From: Pseudomonas batumici
Lineage (GTDB): Bacteria; Pseudomonadota; Gammaproteobacteria; Pseudomonadales; Pseudomonadaceae
Direction of reading: 5' to 3'
Length of the DNA: 64,000 nt
NCBI RefSeq assembly: GCF_000820515.1
Contig: NZ_JXDG01000035.1
Location: forward strand, 93,157-157,156
Positions within the stretch are counted from its first letter, which is position 1, and each line of letters opens with the position of its first letter. The position numbers and the translations under genes are program-made. Of the stretch, positions 19,028 to 28,121 are shown piece by piece. The notes beneath the pieces were generated by a model. That model was not told where the DNA came from. It did no database searches and saw nothing but the letters and a program-made list of their open reading frames with translations.

Positions 19028-19411
19028 ATGCCGACCCTTGAAACCCTCGAACGCTTTATCGCCCAGGTCGAAGCCAATGCCCACGCCGAAGCGGTCGAAG
19101 CCTTCTACACCGCCGACGCCTCCCTGCAGGAGAACCAGGAACCGCCGCGGGTCGGGCGTGACTTCCATGTCGCCAAGGAGCGGGCGGTGATGTCCCGGGC
19201 GCGCTCCGTGACCTCGACCTGCGTACGCCCGGCCTTTCTCAATGGCGATCATGTGGCCATTCGCTGGATTTTCCGTTTCGAATGGGCCGACGGCAGCGTC
19301 ACCCGCCTGGAGGAAATCGCCCACCAGCGTTGGGAGGGCGAGCGTATCGCGCAGGAGCAGTTTTTCTACGATCCGCAACAACGCATACCTGTCCCTCGAG
19401 CACTCGATTGA
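19028..19411 (+). CDS. SnoaL-like / NTF2-fold protein
   Basis: A 127-residue protein of the nuclear-transport-factor-2 fold (SnoaL-like). It begins with an amphipathic helix (TLETLERFIAQVEANAHAEA), then FYTADASLQENQEPPRVGR and alternating strands ending with an aromatic YDP. The family covers small isomerases, hydrolases and proteins without known activity, so no reaction is assigned. The ATG at 19028 has CCAGGAG at the right distance, preferred to a frame start at 18875. It stands alone, about 190 bases before the MoxR operon. Confidence 0.75.
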   Translation: MPTLETLERFIAQVEANAHAEAVEAFYTADASLQENQEPPRVGRDFHVAKERAVMSRARSVTSTCVRPAFLNGDHVAIRWIFRFEWADGSVTRLEEIAHQRWEGERIAQEQFFYDPQQRIPVPRALD

Positions 19412-19601
19412 GTGCCACATAGCAGGCTGTCAGCGCGAAGGCGCGGTGCGAGTCGTGTCGCTTGGGTGGTCTAGCCTCTTCGCACAACCATAGAGGTGAC
19501 TGCGCCGATACCTGCGGAAGAAAGGAGAAACAAGCTGGCTCTTTGCGATCACGCGTGTTTAAGGCAAGATCCGCACTTTTGTTCCAGGAAGGATCCGTCG
19601 C

Positions 19602-20732
19602 ATGTCGTCCGCCATACAGCTAGCCGCACAACACATCCGTCAGGGCGTCAGGGCGGCAACCGAAGGACTGATCGGACGCGAACAGCTGGCAGAGCTGATC
19701 GTACTGGCCGCCGTGGCCCAGGAGCATTTGCTGGTGGTTGGTCCTCCGGGGACGGCCAAGAGCGCAGTGGTGCGGCGCGTGGCCCAGGCCATGGGCGGGC
19801 GCTATTTCGAGTATCTGCTGGGACGCTTCACCGAACCCTCTGAGCTGTTCGGCCCGGTGGACCTGAAGAAACTCCGCGAAGGCACGGTCGAGACCGATGT
19901 CAGCGGCATGTTGCCCGAGGCAGACATTGTATTCCTCGATGAGGTCTTCCTGGGGTCGACCGCGATTCTCAACACCTTGCTCGGGGTGCTTAACGAACGT
20001 CAGTTCCGGCGCGGGCACACCCGGATCAAGTGCCCGTTGCGAATCTGCGTGGGGGCTGCCAACGGCTTGCCTGACGATGAGGCGCTGGCCGCGTTCGGTG
20101 ATCGCTTCCTGCTGCACCTGTTTGTCGACGCGGTGCCGGACAACCAGCTTGAAGCCATGCTCAGCGGTGGTTGGCAGTCCGATCGGCTGCCGGTTCGGCA
20201 ACTGATGAATCTGAGTGAACTGGACACTTTGAGCCAGGCGATGCAGGACGTCGATATGCAGTCGGTCCGACCAGCCCTGGCGAATGCCATTCGACGACTT
20301 CGGGCAGCGGGTATCCAGCTGTCCGACCGGCGTATCGTCAAGTCCCAGCGGCTGATTGCCGCTGCCGCCTTGCTCGGCGGCCGCCTGCAGGCCACCGAGG
20401 CGGACCTTTGGCCGTTGTTGTACGCACTGGCGACCAAGGAAGCACAACAGCATGGTCGCGAAGTGCTGCGCGAAGTTCTGCAACTGTCGAGCAACAGCAA
20501 TCTGTTCAGTGCAGTGGAGGAGGCGACCCTGCAACCCTTGTCCCGCGCCAGCCGTCTGCTGGAAGCCGCGCAGCATTGTTTGCTACGGGCATCCTCTGGA
20601 GAGGCGCTGGACCCTGCCGAGTCCGAGGCGGTGTTGCGCGAGATCGATGCGAACTTCTCGGCAGACAGTATGCCGCCTGAGTTGCTGGGCTTGAGGGGGC
20701 TGCTGGTCAAGCAACTGACGCCTGCGACATGA
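19602..20732 (+). CDS. MoxR-family AAA+ ATPase of a bpX ternary system
   Basis: A 376-residue AAA+ ATPase. Walker A is GPPGTAKS at 47-54, Walker B is IVFLDE at 109-114, and sensor and arginine-finger regions follow (GAANGLPDDEALAAFGDRF). The C-terminal part is helical. MoxR ATPases work as chaperone-like remodelers together with vWA proteins. The start follows a strong AGGAAGGA. It is the first gene of a four-gene operon and overlaps the next by 4 bases. With the three downstream proteins it matches the MoxR-vWA-beta-propeller (bpX) arrangement predicted computationally to be an NTP-dependent conflict system. Confidence 0.88.
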   Translation: MSSAIQLAAQHIRQGVRAATEGLIGREQLAELIVLAAVAQEHLLVVGPPGTAKSAVVRRVAQAMGGRYFEYLLGRFTEPSELFGPVDLKKLREGTVETDVSGMLPEADIVFLDEVFLGSTAILNTLLGVLNERQFRRGHTRIKCPLRICVGAANGLPDDEALAAFGDRFLLHLFVDAVPDNQLEAMLSGGWQSDRLPVRQLMNLSELDTLSQAMQDVDMQSVRPALANAIRRLRAAGIQLSDRRIVKSQRLIAAAALLGGRLQATEADLWPLLYALATKEAQQHGREVLREVLQLSSNSNLFSAVEEATLQPLSRASRLLEAAQHCLLRASSGEALDPAESEAVLREIDANFSADSMPPELLGLRGLLVKQLTPAT

Positions 20733-21160
20733 ACCGAGTGCTGCCAATGAGTTGGGGCTGGACGCCCCAATCCGAGCCCGGGCCAGCTGTGGCGGCAGTG
20801 GCCTGGGGACTTGTGGCCAGGGATCTGCATGCTCGCCTGTCGGCGATGAGCGCCCAGCAACTCCGGGGCCTGCAAGCGACCGCCAACCGCGATGTGCTGA
20901 TTGTCAGCGCAGAAGCCTCGCGCTTGCCCTGGGTCGCGGGCGTCGAATATGCCTGCCTTTGTGAACATGCCCCGCAGCTGTGGCGACCGAGTCTCTGGCA
21001 GCCGGACTGTGCGATTGATCTGCTGGCCCAGGCACTGACGGCGAAATTCAATCGTCAGCCACTGCTGCTCTGGCATCAGCCGGCAACCTGTGTACCGCTG
21101 GATCGATTGCTGCCGGTCAGTGCCGAATGGCTGGCGCGCATCGATGCCTACTGGCGCTAG
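20729..21160 (+). CDS. Small protein of the MoxR/bpX operon
   Basis: A 143-residue protein whose start overlaps the MoxR stop (ATGA). It has no membrane segment or signal. It is rich in Trp and Leu, with phrases such as WRPSLWQPDCAIDLLAQAL and PLLLWHQPATCVPLDRLLP. I recognise no enzyme motif. By position it should be one of the small bpX-type accessory domains of MoxR-vWA-beta-propeller systems, but which one I cannot tell. Tight coupling to the ATPase gene argues for a complex at fixed stoichiometry. Confidence 0.7.
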   Translation: MNRVLPMSWGWTPQSEPGPAVAAVAWGLVARDLHARLSAMSAQQLRGLQATANRDVLIVSAEASRLPWVAGVEYACLCEHAPQLWRPSLWQPDCAIDLLAQALTAKFNRQPLLLWHQPATCVPLDRLLPVSAEWLARIDAYWR

Positions 21161-21222
21161 CGGCATGCCTGGCTTTTTTATTCTTCCACGGACGCTCTGG
21201 CGTCCGGCTTCGTAGGTCCTCC

Positions 21223-23043
21223 ATGCAGTTACCCGAATCCTTGCAACCCTGGCGTCAATGGCTGGAGTGGTTTGCCCCTGAACTGGTGCCGACTCTCGGG
21301 GCCTTGCTGGGTTGCATCAGCCCGCTGCTGGGGCCCTTCAAGGGAGCACAGCAAGGCGGTGTCCCGGAGCCGGATGGCCTGGGTGACTTGCGCCAGCGTG
21401 GCTCCTACGAACGGCTGCTGACCAGCGAGTGGTTGCTGGCCGATGAGTTCGCCGACGAGTTCCTGCGTCGTGCTTCCAGCGGCGAGCATCTGTTTCTCGC
21501 GCCCGAGCTTCGCGCAAGGCAGGCCTCACGGCTGATCGTGGTGCTGTTCGATGCCGGTCCACTGCAACTGGGCGGTGCCCGCCTGGTTCACCTGGCGCTG
21601 ATGATTCTGCTGGCCCGACGAGCGGCCGAGCACGGAGCACAATTTCGCTGGGGTGTCTTGCAGCAGGAGCCCGAGTTGTTCGAGTTGCATTCATCTTCGC
21701 AGTTGCGCCGACTGCTCGATGCGCGGACCTATACGGCGGTCACCGAAGTTCACTGGCAGCGATGGCAAGCAGTATTGGCCGAGTCTCCCGAGGCGGCGAG
21801 CGAGTGCTGGTTGGTCGGTCAGCGCTTGCCGGCGGCCACGAGTTCCCGGGTCGAGGGCGTGCGCGTTTTGCAGATCCAGCAGGGGCTGTTCGGCGAGGCA
21901 CTGGAGTTGCAGGTACAGCCCTCGGGGACTGCGCCGATTGTCCTGCCACTACCCGACGCGGCAGCAGGCCAACGCCTGCTCAAGGGTCAGTTTGTGAATG
22001 AGGTGTCGGTCGAGGCGCACATCGCCACGTCGGAGCGAATCTCGCTAACCTCGCCGCCGCTGATTTCCAGTGCCGGTACCCATGTCGCGGTCCGCTTGCT
22101 GGATGAGCCGGGCCTGTTGGTCTACGCGATCCCTCGGGCGGGGCAGAAAAAAAGCGCCAAGTTCAAACGGCAGCTCTGGCCGCGCGGGGCGACGCCCTTG
22201 AGTGTGGTCCTGCAGAATCGCCAGGCCGGCGCGGTCCTGAGTGTTGGCGACCAGTTGCGCTTCTGGCAATTGCCACGCATAGGCGCGGTCAGTCGCCCAT
22301 CCCGGGAGGAGCTGCTGGCGCCGGTCGGTACGGCAACGCTGCTCCCGGCGGTCTACCTGCGAGACTTCCGTCATAGTCGGCTGTTCATGCTGACGAGCGA
22401 TCGAACCCTGGCGTTCTGGATGACGCCCAGTGATAAGAGCCTGAATGCGGTTGCTCCCGATATCACTCACTATCTGGATCGGGATGTGCTCGGTATGGCT
22501 CGGATCAATGATGAGGTGCTGGTCTATGCCAGTCGCAGTGCCGGCCAGTTGTTTATTCGTCACGTGACCCTCAACGCGACACGGTATGACTCCTACGCAC
22601 TGGGCGAGGGTAGCGAGGTGACGCAGGTGCTGTTTTCCAGTCTGCCGTTCTGGCGTCGGCGTTTCGGCTCTTGTGCTGTGCAATATGGTCATGGCCGGCG
22701 GGAAAACTGGACACTGTTCAGTCACGACAGCCATCCTCAACCGCTGGCCCGTCTCGAACTGGCTCCGGGCTGCAAGGCCATCGGGTTGTTGCATGAAGTC
22801 GAGAGCGAGCAGCCTTCGCTGGTGGTCATTGGCAGTGACGAGAAAAGCGTGCTGCTGGTCAAGAGCGGACAGACCCAGGTGCTCTTCACGGCGACCACGA
22901 AAATTCTACGGGTCAGCTTCTGTCCGGACTCCACGATATTGGCATTGATCACCGAGGCCCGTGAGTTGCTGGTTTACGCTGTCAGCGAACGGCAGGTACG
23001 TCTGAAGGTACAGAGCAACCGCAAGGAGCAGGTCGATGGGTGA
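21223..23043 (+). CDS. Degenerate vWA plus beta-propeller protein of the MoxR system
   Basis: A 606-residue protein. Residues about 100-200 look like a vWA fold: a hydrophobic first strand, then FDAGPLQLGGARLVHLALMI where a MIDAS would read DxSxS. The serines are missing, so metal binding is doubtful. Residues about 280-600 are successive short beta-repeats (VVLQNRQAGAVLSVGDQLRFW, RLFMLTSDRTLAFWMT, SLVVIGSDEKSVLLV, TILALITEARELLVYAV), consistent with a beta-propeller. No signal peptide. The ATG at 21223 follows AGGT; the frame is open upstream to 21127. It overlaps the next gene by 8 bases. Probably the substrate or partner-recognition subunit for the ATPase. Confidence 0.72.
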   Translation: MQLPESLQPWRQWLEWFAPELVPTLGALLGCISPLLGPFKGAQQGGVPEPDGLGDLRQRGSYERLLTSEWLLADEFADEFLRRASSGEHLFLAPELRARQASRLIVVLFDAGPLQLGGARLVHLALMILLARRAAEHGAQFRWGVLQQEPELFELHSSSQLRRLLDARTYTAVTEVHWQRWQAVLAESPEAASECWLVGQRLPAATSSRVEGVRVLQIQQGLFGEALELQVQPSGTAPIVLPLPDAAAGQRLLKGQFVNEVSVEAHIATSERISLTSPPLISSAGTHVAVRLLDEPGLLVYAIPRAGQKKSAKFKRQLWPRGATPLSVVLQNRQAGAVLSVGDQLRFWQLPRIGAVSRPSREELLAPVGTATLLPAVYLRDFRHSRLFMLTSDRTLAFWMTPSDKSLNAVAPDITHYLDRDVLGMARINDEVLVYASRSAGQLFIRHVTLNATRYDSYALGEGSEVTQVLFSSLPFWRRRFGSCAVQYGHGRRENWTLFSHDSHPQPLARLELAPGCKAIGLLHEVESEQPSLVVIGSDEKSVLLVKSGQTQVLFTATTKILRVSFCPDSTILALITEARELLVYAVSERQVRLKVQSNRKEQVDG

Positions 23044-25948
23044 CATCCTTGAGCTGTCCGTCAAGCGTCCTGGGTTGGTTGGCTGGCAGTCGGTCGGAGC
23101 GCTGTGGTTTCCCCGCGACTGGTTCGACGAGGTGACCAGCCAGGTAGGGATTGTCCGGCATTGGCGGCCAGGTGCTCGCGCCTATCGTTTTGCCGACGGT
23201 GATGTCCTGTGTTTCAAGGCTGCCGAATCAATGCCCTGCGACCGCCTCAAGCCATGGCCGTTGATCCGTCAGGGGCAGGCTTGGAGTTCGGCGTTGCTTG
23301 AGTCGGACGAAATCAGTGCACTGCCGCTGGCGGATCTCTGGTTGATTCGTGGTGCCCGGGTCCAGGCGTTGAACCTGGCCGATGGAATCGAACTACAACC
23401 GGGCCAGTGGTTCGATATCGAGCGTTATGCTCTGCTGGAAACCTATGACTGCCGGGAAGCCCTGCCCGAACCAGTGCTGCAAGCCTGGGAATCGCAGGAC
23501 ATTCGCCAAGTGCTGGGGGAGGTGATTCCAGCCCCCAGCGCCGAGCGGGAGGCTGTCGCCAAGGCGTTTAAAACTGCCGGTACCGCCACCCGTCAGGCAC
23601 CCGTCGCGGCGGTGAAGGTTCCGAAGGTGGTACGAGCGAGCGAGGGGCTGAAGGTCTCGGTTCGTACCTGGCTGTTGTCGGGATTGGTCATGCTGGCGAT
23701 GCTGATTTCCTATTGGCAGGATGCGGCTCGCCCGGCATCGCTCTCTACCCCCCGATCGCCGCTTCTGAGCGAGTCTTCGGCGGGGGCCGGCTTCAACCCG
23801 TCCTTGTTCCTGGGCTGTGTGCTGTTTGTCGCCCTGGTCGTGTGGTTGGTGCGCTTGTCCACCAGGCGACTACGCCAGGGCACGCGCGCGCAGACTCGAC
23901 AAGGTGCTGTCGCAGCCGCTGCCTCGGTGCCTGAACGCAAGCGGCGAGGTCAGGTCAGGCCGTCACTTTGGCGCCAGTGGTTGGAGCGTATGGCCGTGGC
24001 CTCGCAGTTCAACCGTTTACTGGAGCGGCGCCAGGCTGCCTATATGAAGCGCATGCTTGAAATGTTCGAGAGCGGCAATATTGCCGAGGCTCTGCGCCAC
24101 GCGATTCCACTGGGCAGTGACCAAGCCTGGAACGGGCGGGCCTTTGGCACGCCAAAGCGTCGTGACCACTTGACGGTGGGCCAGGCGCGAGGCCCTGCGG
24201 CCAGCCTGGAACTGGCGGACGGGCTCAGGGAGCATCTACGCCGGACCTACCGCCAGACATTCGAACGCCTGGATCGCCAGGGGCGGATCGAAGAAGCGGT
24301 TTACGTCCTGGCGGAGCTGCTGCATGTGCGCCAGGAAGCGTTGGACTATCTGGAAAAACACCAGCGCTATCCACAAGCGGCGGAATTGGCACTGACCTGG
24401 GACTTGCGACCGGCGATGATTGTCCGGCTGCTGTGTCTGGCAGACGACTGGCAACGAGCCGTACAGGTTGCCCGTCGCGACCGTGCGTTTGCCAACGCGG
24501 TCCTGAGTTTGCAGGATCGCTGGCCGGAAGCCGCCGAGCGATTGCGCATCGAGTGGGCCGAGATGTTGGTCGGCCAGGGGGATTGGTTGGAGGCGGTGGA
24601 AGTGATCTGGCCGCTGCCAAAGTCCCGCGAACGCGCCCGGCAATGGCTGCTCAGTGCCGAGGCGGCCGGCGGCGGGCTGGCGGCAGCGGCACTGGCCAAG
24701 CGGGCGGTACTGCTGCCCGACACCCTGGAGGTCCATGAGCCTTACCTGCGTGCGTTGCGTGACGATCCGCAGCGCGGCAGCGAGCGGGCGGACCTGGCCC
24801 GGGAACTGCTCAAGGTTTCTCCCGCAGCGGGCAAGGTGCGGTCGATGGCGGCTGCGATTGTCCATGGGGTGCTGGCGGACCACGCCGGTGGCCATCCGGG
24901 GCTCACTCCCAAGGAGCTTGCTGCCCTGGTGAAATTGAGTGGTGATGAACTGTTGAGGCTGGACATGCCCAGTGGGGTGATTGCCCAACAGGGCGTGTCG
25001 GACCTGGCGACGGTTATTATTCCCACACCCCACTGGTCGGCGCCCCCACCGGGCAGCTACGCACTGTATGACGCCGTCCCACTGAACGATGAAGGGTATC
25101 TGGTGGCACTGGGTGAGTCGGGCGCGGCGATGGTTGACCGCTCCGGCAGCCTGTGCCAGCGCTTCGCCGTGCCTGCGCAGCGCCTGGTCATCAGCAAGAA
25201 TCGCCGGGTTGCCCTGGCCCTGGTCCGGCGCGATGAGTTGTGGCGTGTCAGCAAACTGGACCTGGTGACCGGTAGTGCCACGGACCTGGGGGTTCTGGCC
25301 ATGGACTTCTTTGCCAGTACCTTCGAGGGGGTGGCCTGGACCATCGCCACCCGCAAGCAGGTGCGGGTGGTGGATATCGACAAGGAGCTCGCAACGCTCT
25401 GGCATGTCAGCGACTTGCCCGGCCCGCTGGTACATTTCGACGCCACGGATATTCAGGAACATTGGTTGCTCCAGCTGGCGGACGGCACTTTCGAACGCTG
25501 GAACTACAGCCTGCCCGAGCGCCGCCTGCTGAGTCGCGGTGCTGCGCCCAAGCCGATCCGCGGGGATATTTCATGGCGGTTCTACAGCTTTGGCGAATAC
25601 CTCGAGTGCTGGTTCGAGGCTCCGGCAGAAGATCAGCAGGAACTGGTGGTCAATGATGAGCAACGGTTGCGGCGTTTTCGCTTTCCCGAGATCACGGAGG
25701 ATCTGCAGCCTCAGATATTGTCTGACCGACAATGGCTGGTGGTCGGGTTTCGCGTGTCGTTGCAGCGAATGCGCTGGCATTTCATGAACCGTAGCTCGTC
25801 GCAGTTGTGTGCCATTCTGGACTGGGGCCAGGGACAGGACGTGGCCGTGCGCCACCACGGGCCGGACTGGATCTTCACTGACTCTGACGGCCGGCTTTTC
25901 CATGTCAATGTGATCACCAGTCGGGTTCGAAGCCTGAGCATTCATTGA
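23036..25948 (+). CDS. Large membrane-anchored helical/beta-propeller protein (bpX6-like)
   Basis: A 970-residue protein. The first roughly 180 residues are a globular domain rich in Trp (WQSVGALWFPRDWF). Two membrane helices follow at about 210-228 and 257-275 with a short loop between them. Then comes a basic linker, a long helical-repeat region (about 330-640, TPR-like pairs such as LDRQGRIEEAVYVLAELLHVRQEALDYL, here described not aligned) and a C-terminal beta-rich propeller-like part. It resembles the large bpX-containing partners of MoxR ternary systems, best guess bpX6 type. It would place the complex at the inner membrane. A terminator follows. Confidence 0.7.
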   Translation: MGDILELSVKRPGLVGWQSVGALWFPRDWFDEVTSQVGIVRHWRPGARAYRFADGDVLCFKAAESMPCDRLKPWPLIRQGQAWSSALLESDEISALPLADLWLIRGARVQALNLADGIELQPGQWFDIERYALLETYDCREALPEPVLQAWESQDIRQVLGEVIPAPSAEREAVAKAFKTAGTATRQAPVAAVKVPKVVRASEGLKVSVRTWLLSGLVMLAMLISYWQDAARPASLSTPRSPLLSESSAGAGFNPSLFLGCVLFVALVVWLVRLSTRRLRQGTRAQTRQGAVAAAASVPERKRRGQVRPSLWRQWLERMAVASQFNRLLERRQAAYMKRMLEMFESGNIAEALRHAIPLGSDQAWNGRAFGTPKRRDHLTVGQARGPAASLELADGLREHLRRTYRQTFERLDRQGRIEEAVYVLAELLHVRQEALDYLEKHQRYPQAAELALTWDLRPAMIVRLLCLADDWQRAVQVARRDRAFANAVLSLQDRWPEAAERLRIEWAEMLVGQGDWLEAVEVIWPLPKSRERARQWLLSAEAAGGGLAAAALAKRAVLLPDTLEVHEPYLRALRDDPQRGSERADLARELLKVSPAAGKVRSMAAAIVHGVLADHAGGHPGLTPKELAALVKLSGDELLRLDMPSGVIAQQGVSDLATVIIPTPHWSAPPPGSYALYDAVPLNDEGYLVALGESGAAMVDRSGSLCQRFAVPAQRLVISKNRRVALALVRRDELWRVSKLDLVTGSATDLGVLAMDFFASTFEGVAWTIATRKQVRVVDIDKELATLWHVSDLPGPLVHFDATDIQEHWLLQLADGTFERWNYSLPERRLLSRGAAPKPIRGDISWRFYSFGEYLECWFEAPAEDQQELVVNDEQRLRRFRFPEITEDLQPQILSDRQWLVVGFRVSLQRMRWHFMNRSSSQLCAILDWGQGQDVAVRHHGPDWIFTDSDGRLFHVNVITSRVRSLSIH

Positions 25949-25954
25949 GGGCTT

Positions 25955-25990
25955 GCCTGCCCGTGGGGAGCAGGCCACTCTGTTTTTATT
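25955..25990 (+). terminator. Intrinsic terminator of the MoxR operon
   Basis: GCCTGC/GCAGGC stem with a 9-base loop, followed shortly by TGTTTTTATT. It lies directly after the 970-residue protein and marks the operon end. Confidence 0.65.
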
Positions 25991-26074
25991 CTAACGGCGC
26001 TCATTGGCTGATTGGCTCGGCATGCGACGGCAGAGCGTCTAGACTCTATGGCCTCTTCGACACGCGGAGCCACC

Positions 26075-26428
26075 ATGTCCGATTTCACTGAAACGCCGGT
26101 ACTGTTGTTCTCCTACGGCACCTTGCAGGACAAGGCCGTGCAGCTCTCCAACTTCGGGCGCGAACTGGTGGGCGATGCCGATCGCATGCTCGGCTACGCG
26201 CAAGCCTGGGTCGAGATCACCGATCCCCAGGTCCTCGCCACCAGCGGCAAGACCCACCATCCCATCGTGCGCCCCTGCCGCAACCCCGAGGACAGCGTGA
26301 GCGGCATGCTGTTCCGGATCACCGCCGAGGAGCTGGCGGCGGCGGATGCCTACGAAGTGTCGGACTACCGGCGGGTCTCGGTCCGACTGGCCTCCGGCCT
26401 GGATGCCTGGGTCTATGTAAGCGCCTAG
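26075..26428 (+). CDS. AIG2-like / gamma-glutamylcyclotransferase-fold protein
   Basis: A 117-residue protein of the GGCT/AIG2 fold. The family start VLLFSYGTLQ contains the YGTL substrate-binding motif, and the acidic residue region AAADAYEVSDYRRVSV near the end is where the catalytic Glu sits in this family. Members release 5-oxoproline from gamma-glutamyl compounds, but many bacterial ones are uncharacterised. The start at 26075 is favoured by GGAG and by the motif position; in-frame starts at 26012 and 26048 lack support. Confidence 0.8.
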   Translation: MSDFTETPVLLFSYGTLQDKAVQLSNFGRELVGDADRMLGYAQAWVEITDPQVLATSGKTHHPIVRPCRNPEDSVSGMLFRITAEELAAADAYEVSDYRRVSVRLASGLDAWVYVSA

Positions 26429-26522
26429 CACAAAGCTTGCGACCTTCGGTGACTACACAAAAGCGGTCATCGACGGGTATGCTTTTGCGGCAAGGTTACA
26501 GCTTGATCGAGGGAGCGGATTC

Positions 26523-27269
26523 ATGGACAAAGTCATCGTCATCACCGGCGGCAGTCGTGGTATCGGCGCCGCCACCGCATTGCTCGCCGCGCAGCAGGGG
26601 TATCGCATCTGTATCAACTACCTGACGGACGAGCCGGCGGCCCTGCGGGTGCTGGAGCAGGTCCGCGGACTCGGCGCCGTGGCCATTGCCATACGCGCCG
26701 ATGTCAGTATCGAGGATGAGGTGATCCGCCTGTTCAACCGGGTGGACGCCGAACTGGGACCGGTCACCGCCCTGGTCAACAATGCCGGGACCGTCGGGCA
26801 GAAATCCCGGCTCGATGAGATGTCCGAGTTCCGTATCCTGAAAACCCTGAAGACCAACACCCTGGGGCCGATCCTTTGCGCCAAGCACGCGGTGCGGCGC
26901 ATGTCGCCGCGCCATGGCGGGCAGGGCGGCAACATCGTCAATGTGTCTTCGGCGGCGGCGCGCCTGGGCTCGCCCAACGAATACGTGGACTACGCGGCCT
27001 CCAAGGGCGCGCTGGATACCTTCACCCTCGGCTTGTCCAAGGAGTTGGCGGGCGAGGGCATCCGGGTCAATGCCGTGCGCCCCGGCTATATCTACACCGA
27101 GTTCCATGCCCTGAGCGGCGATGCCGACCGGGTCAGCAAGCTGGAATCGGCCATTCCCATGGGCCGTGGCGGTCGTGCCGAAGAAGTGGCCGAAGCGATT
27201 GTCTGGCTGCTCTCGGACAAGGCCTCCTACGCCACCGGTACCTTCATCGACCTGGCGGGTGGACGCTGA
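26523..27269 (+). CDS. SDR-family oxidoreductase (FabG-like)
   Basis: Classical short-chain dehydrogenase of 248 residues. It has the nucleotide-binding TGGSRGIG near the N-terminus, NNAG, an active-site Ser in NVSSAAARLG and the YxxxK pair in YVDYAASKGALD, ending in the usual family close TGTFIDLAGGR. It should reduce a keto group or oxidise an alcohol using NAD(P)H; the substrate is unknown. It is preceded by GAGGGAG and is followed by a strong hairpin at 27341-27364. Confidence 0.9.
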   Translation: MDKVIVITGGSRGIGAATALLAAQQGYRICINYLTDEPAALRVLEQVRGLGAVAIAIRADVSIEDEVIRLFNRVDAELGPVTALVNNAGTVGQKSRLDEMSEFRILKTLKTNTLGPILCAKHAVRRMSPRHGGQGGNIVNVSSAAARLGSPNEYVDYAASKGALDTFTLGLSKELAGEGIRVNAVRPGYIYTEFHALSGDADRVSKLESAIPMGRGGRAEEVAEAIVWLLSDKASYATGTFIDLAGGR

Positions 27270-27340
27270 GTCGGTTTTTGTGCCGGGGATGTCGCTCGGG
27301 CACATCGACCGGTTGATCGTACGCCCCACACTGTAACGCC

Positions 27341-27364
27341 GGAGCCAGGGCCTTGCCTGGCTCC
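27341..27364. terminator. Hairpin between SDR and GNAT genes
   Basis: A 9-bp stem GGAGCCAGG/CCTGGCTCC with a short loop of 6 bases. There is no T-run. It may end the SDR transcript before the acetyltransferase gene. Confidence 0.45.
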
Positions 27365-27389
27365 GACCGACCGCTACAGGGAACCCCGA

Positions 27390-27980
27390 ATGACCGTTAT
27401 CTTTCGTCCGGCGCTACGCTCGGACGCCCGCGAGATTGCCCGCCTGTTCCAGATTTCCTCGGAAGGGGCGTCCGATTACATCTGGAGCCAGTTGGCTGAA
27501 GGCGCCGAGTCCCTGCTGGATGTCGGCGCGCGGCGCTATGCCCGTGAAGGTGTGGATTTTTCCTATGAGAATTGCCTGATGGCCGAGGCGGATGGCCAGG
27601 TCATCGGCATGCTGCACAGTTATCCGATGCTGCATGACCCGGATGCAACGCCGAGCACCGATCCGGTCCTGGCGCCGTATGCCGACCTGGAGATTCCCGA
27701 CACCCTCTATATTTCCAGCCTGGCCTTGCACGAGGGCTGGCGCAACCAGGGGTTGGGGGCGCGTTTTCTCGAACACGCGCGCCAGCGCTGCCGGGCCCTG
27801 CGGCTCAAGGGCCTGAGCCTGATCGACTACGCGATGAATAGCGGTGCCTGCCGTTTCTATCAACGCCATGGCTTCACGATCGTCGGCGAATGCCAGATCG
27901 TGCCGCATCCGCTGATCCGGGTGACCGGTGCGGCGTATCTGATGCATTGGCCCCTGGTTGCGGACGTGGCCAACGCCTGA
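27390..27980 (+). CDS. GNAT-family N-acetyltransferase
   Basis: A 196-residue acetyltransferase of the GNAT fold. The acetyl-CoA pyrophosphate loop is RNQGLGARFLEHA, preceded by the strand ISSLALHE and followed by CRFYQRHGFTIVGE, the typical end of the fold. The N-terminal half contains an insertion of about 40 residues relative to minimal GNATs. The acceptor is unknown. The ribosome site AGGGAA lies just before the ATG. Confidence 0.88.
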   Translation: MTVIFRPALRSDAREIARLFQISSEGASDYIWSQLAEGAESLLDVGARRYAREGVDFSYENCLMAEADGQVIGMLHSYPMLHDPDATPSTDPVLAPYADLEIPDTLYISSLALHEGWRNQGLGARFLEHARQRCRALRLKGLSLIDYAMNSGACRFYQRHGFTIVGECQIVPHPLIRVTGAAYLMHWPLVADVANA

Positions 27981-27992
27981 ACGCGGTCCCTT

Positions 27993-28093
27993 TGTAGGAG
28001 CTGGCTTGCCAGCGATGGCGGTCGAACAGGCGATGCAAGACTCGCGGGCCTCATCGCTGCGATGCGGCGTCCCGACAAGCCAGCTCCTACAAG
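27993..28093. repeat. Paired REP elements, right unit degenerate
   Basis: Left REP at 27993-28018 (TGTAGGAGCTGGCTTGCCAG...). The right unit at about 28052-28093 keeps AAGCCAGCTCCTACA but carries extra bases between it and the CATCGC part, so it is a diverged copy. Confidence 0.8.
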
Positions 28094-28121
28094 GGGGCGT
28101 GGTGTTCTTGAGATTGTCGGC

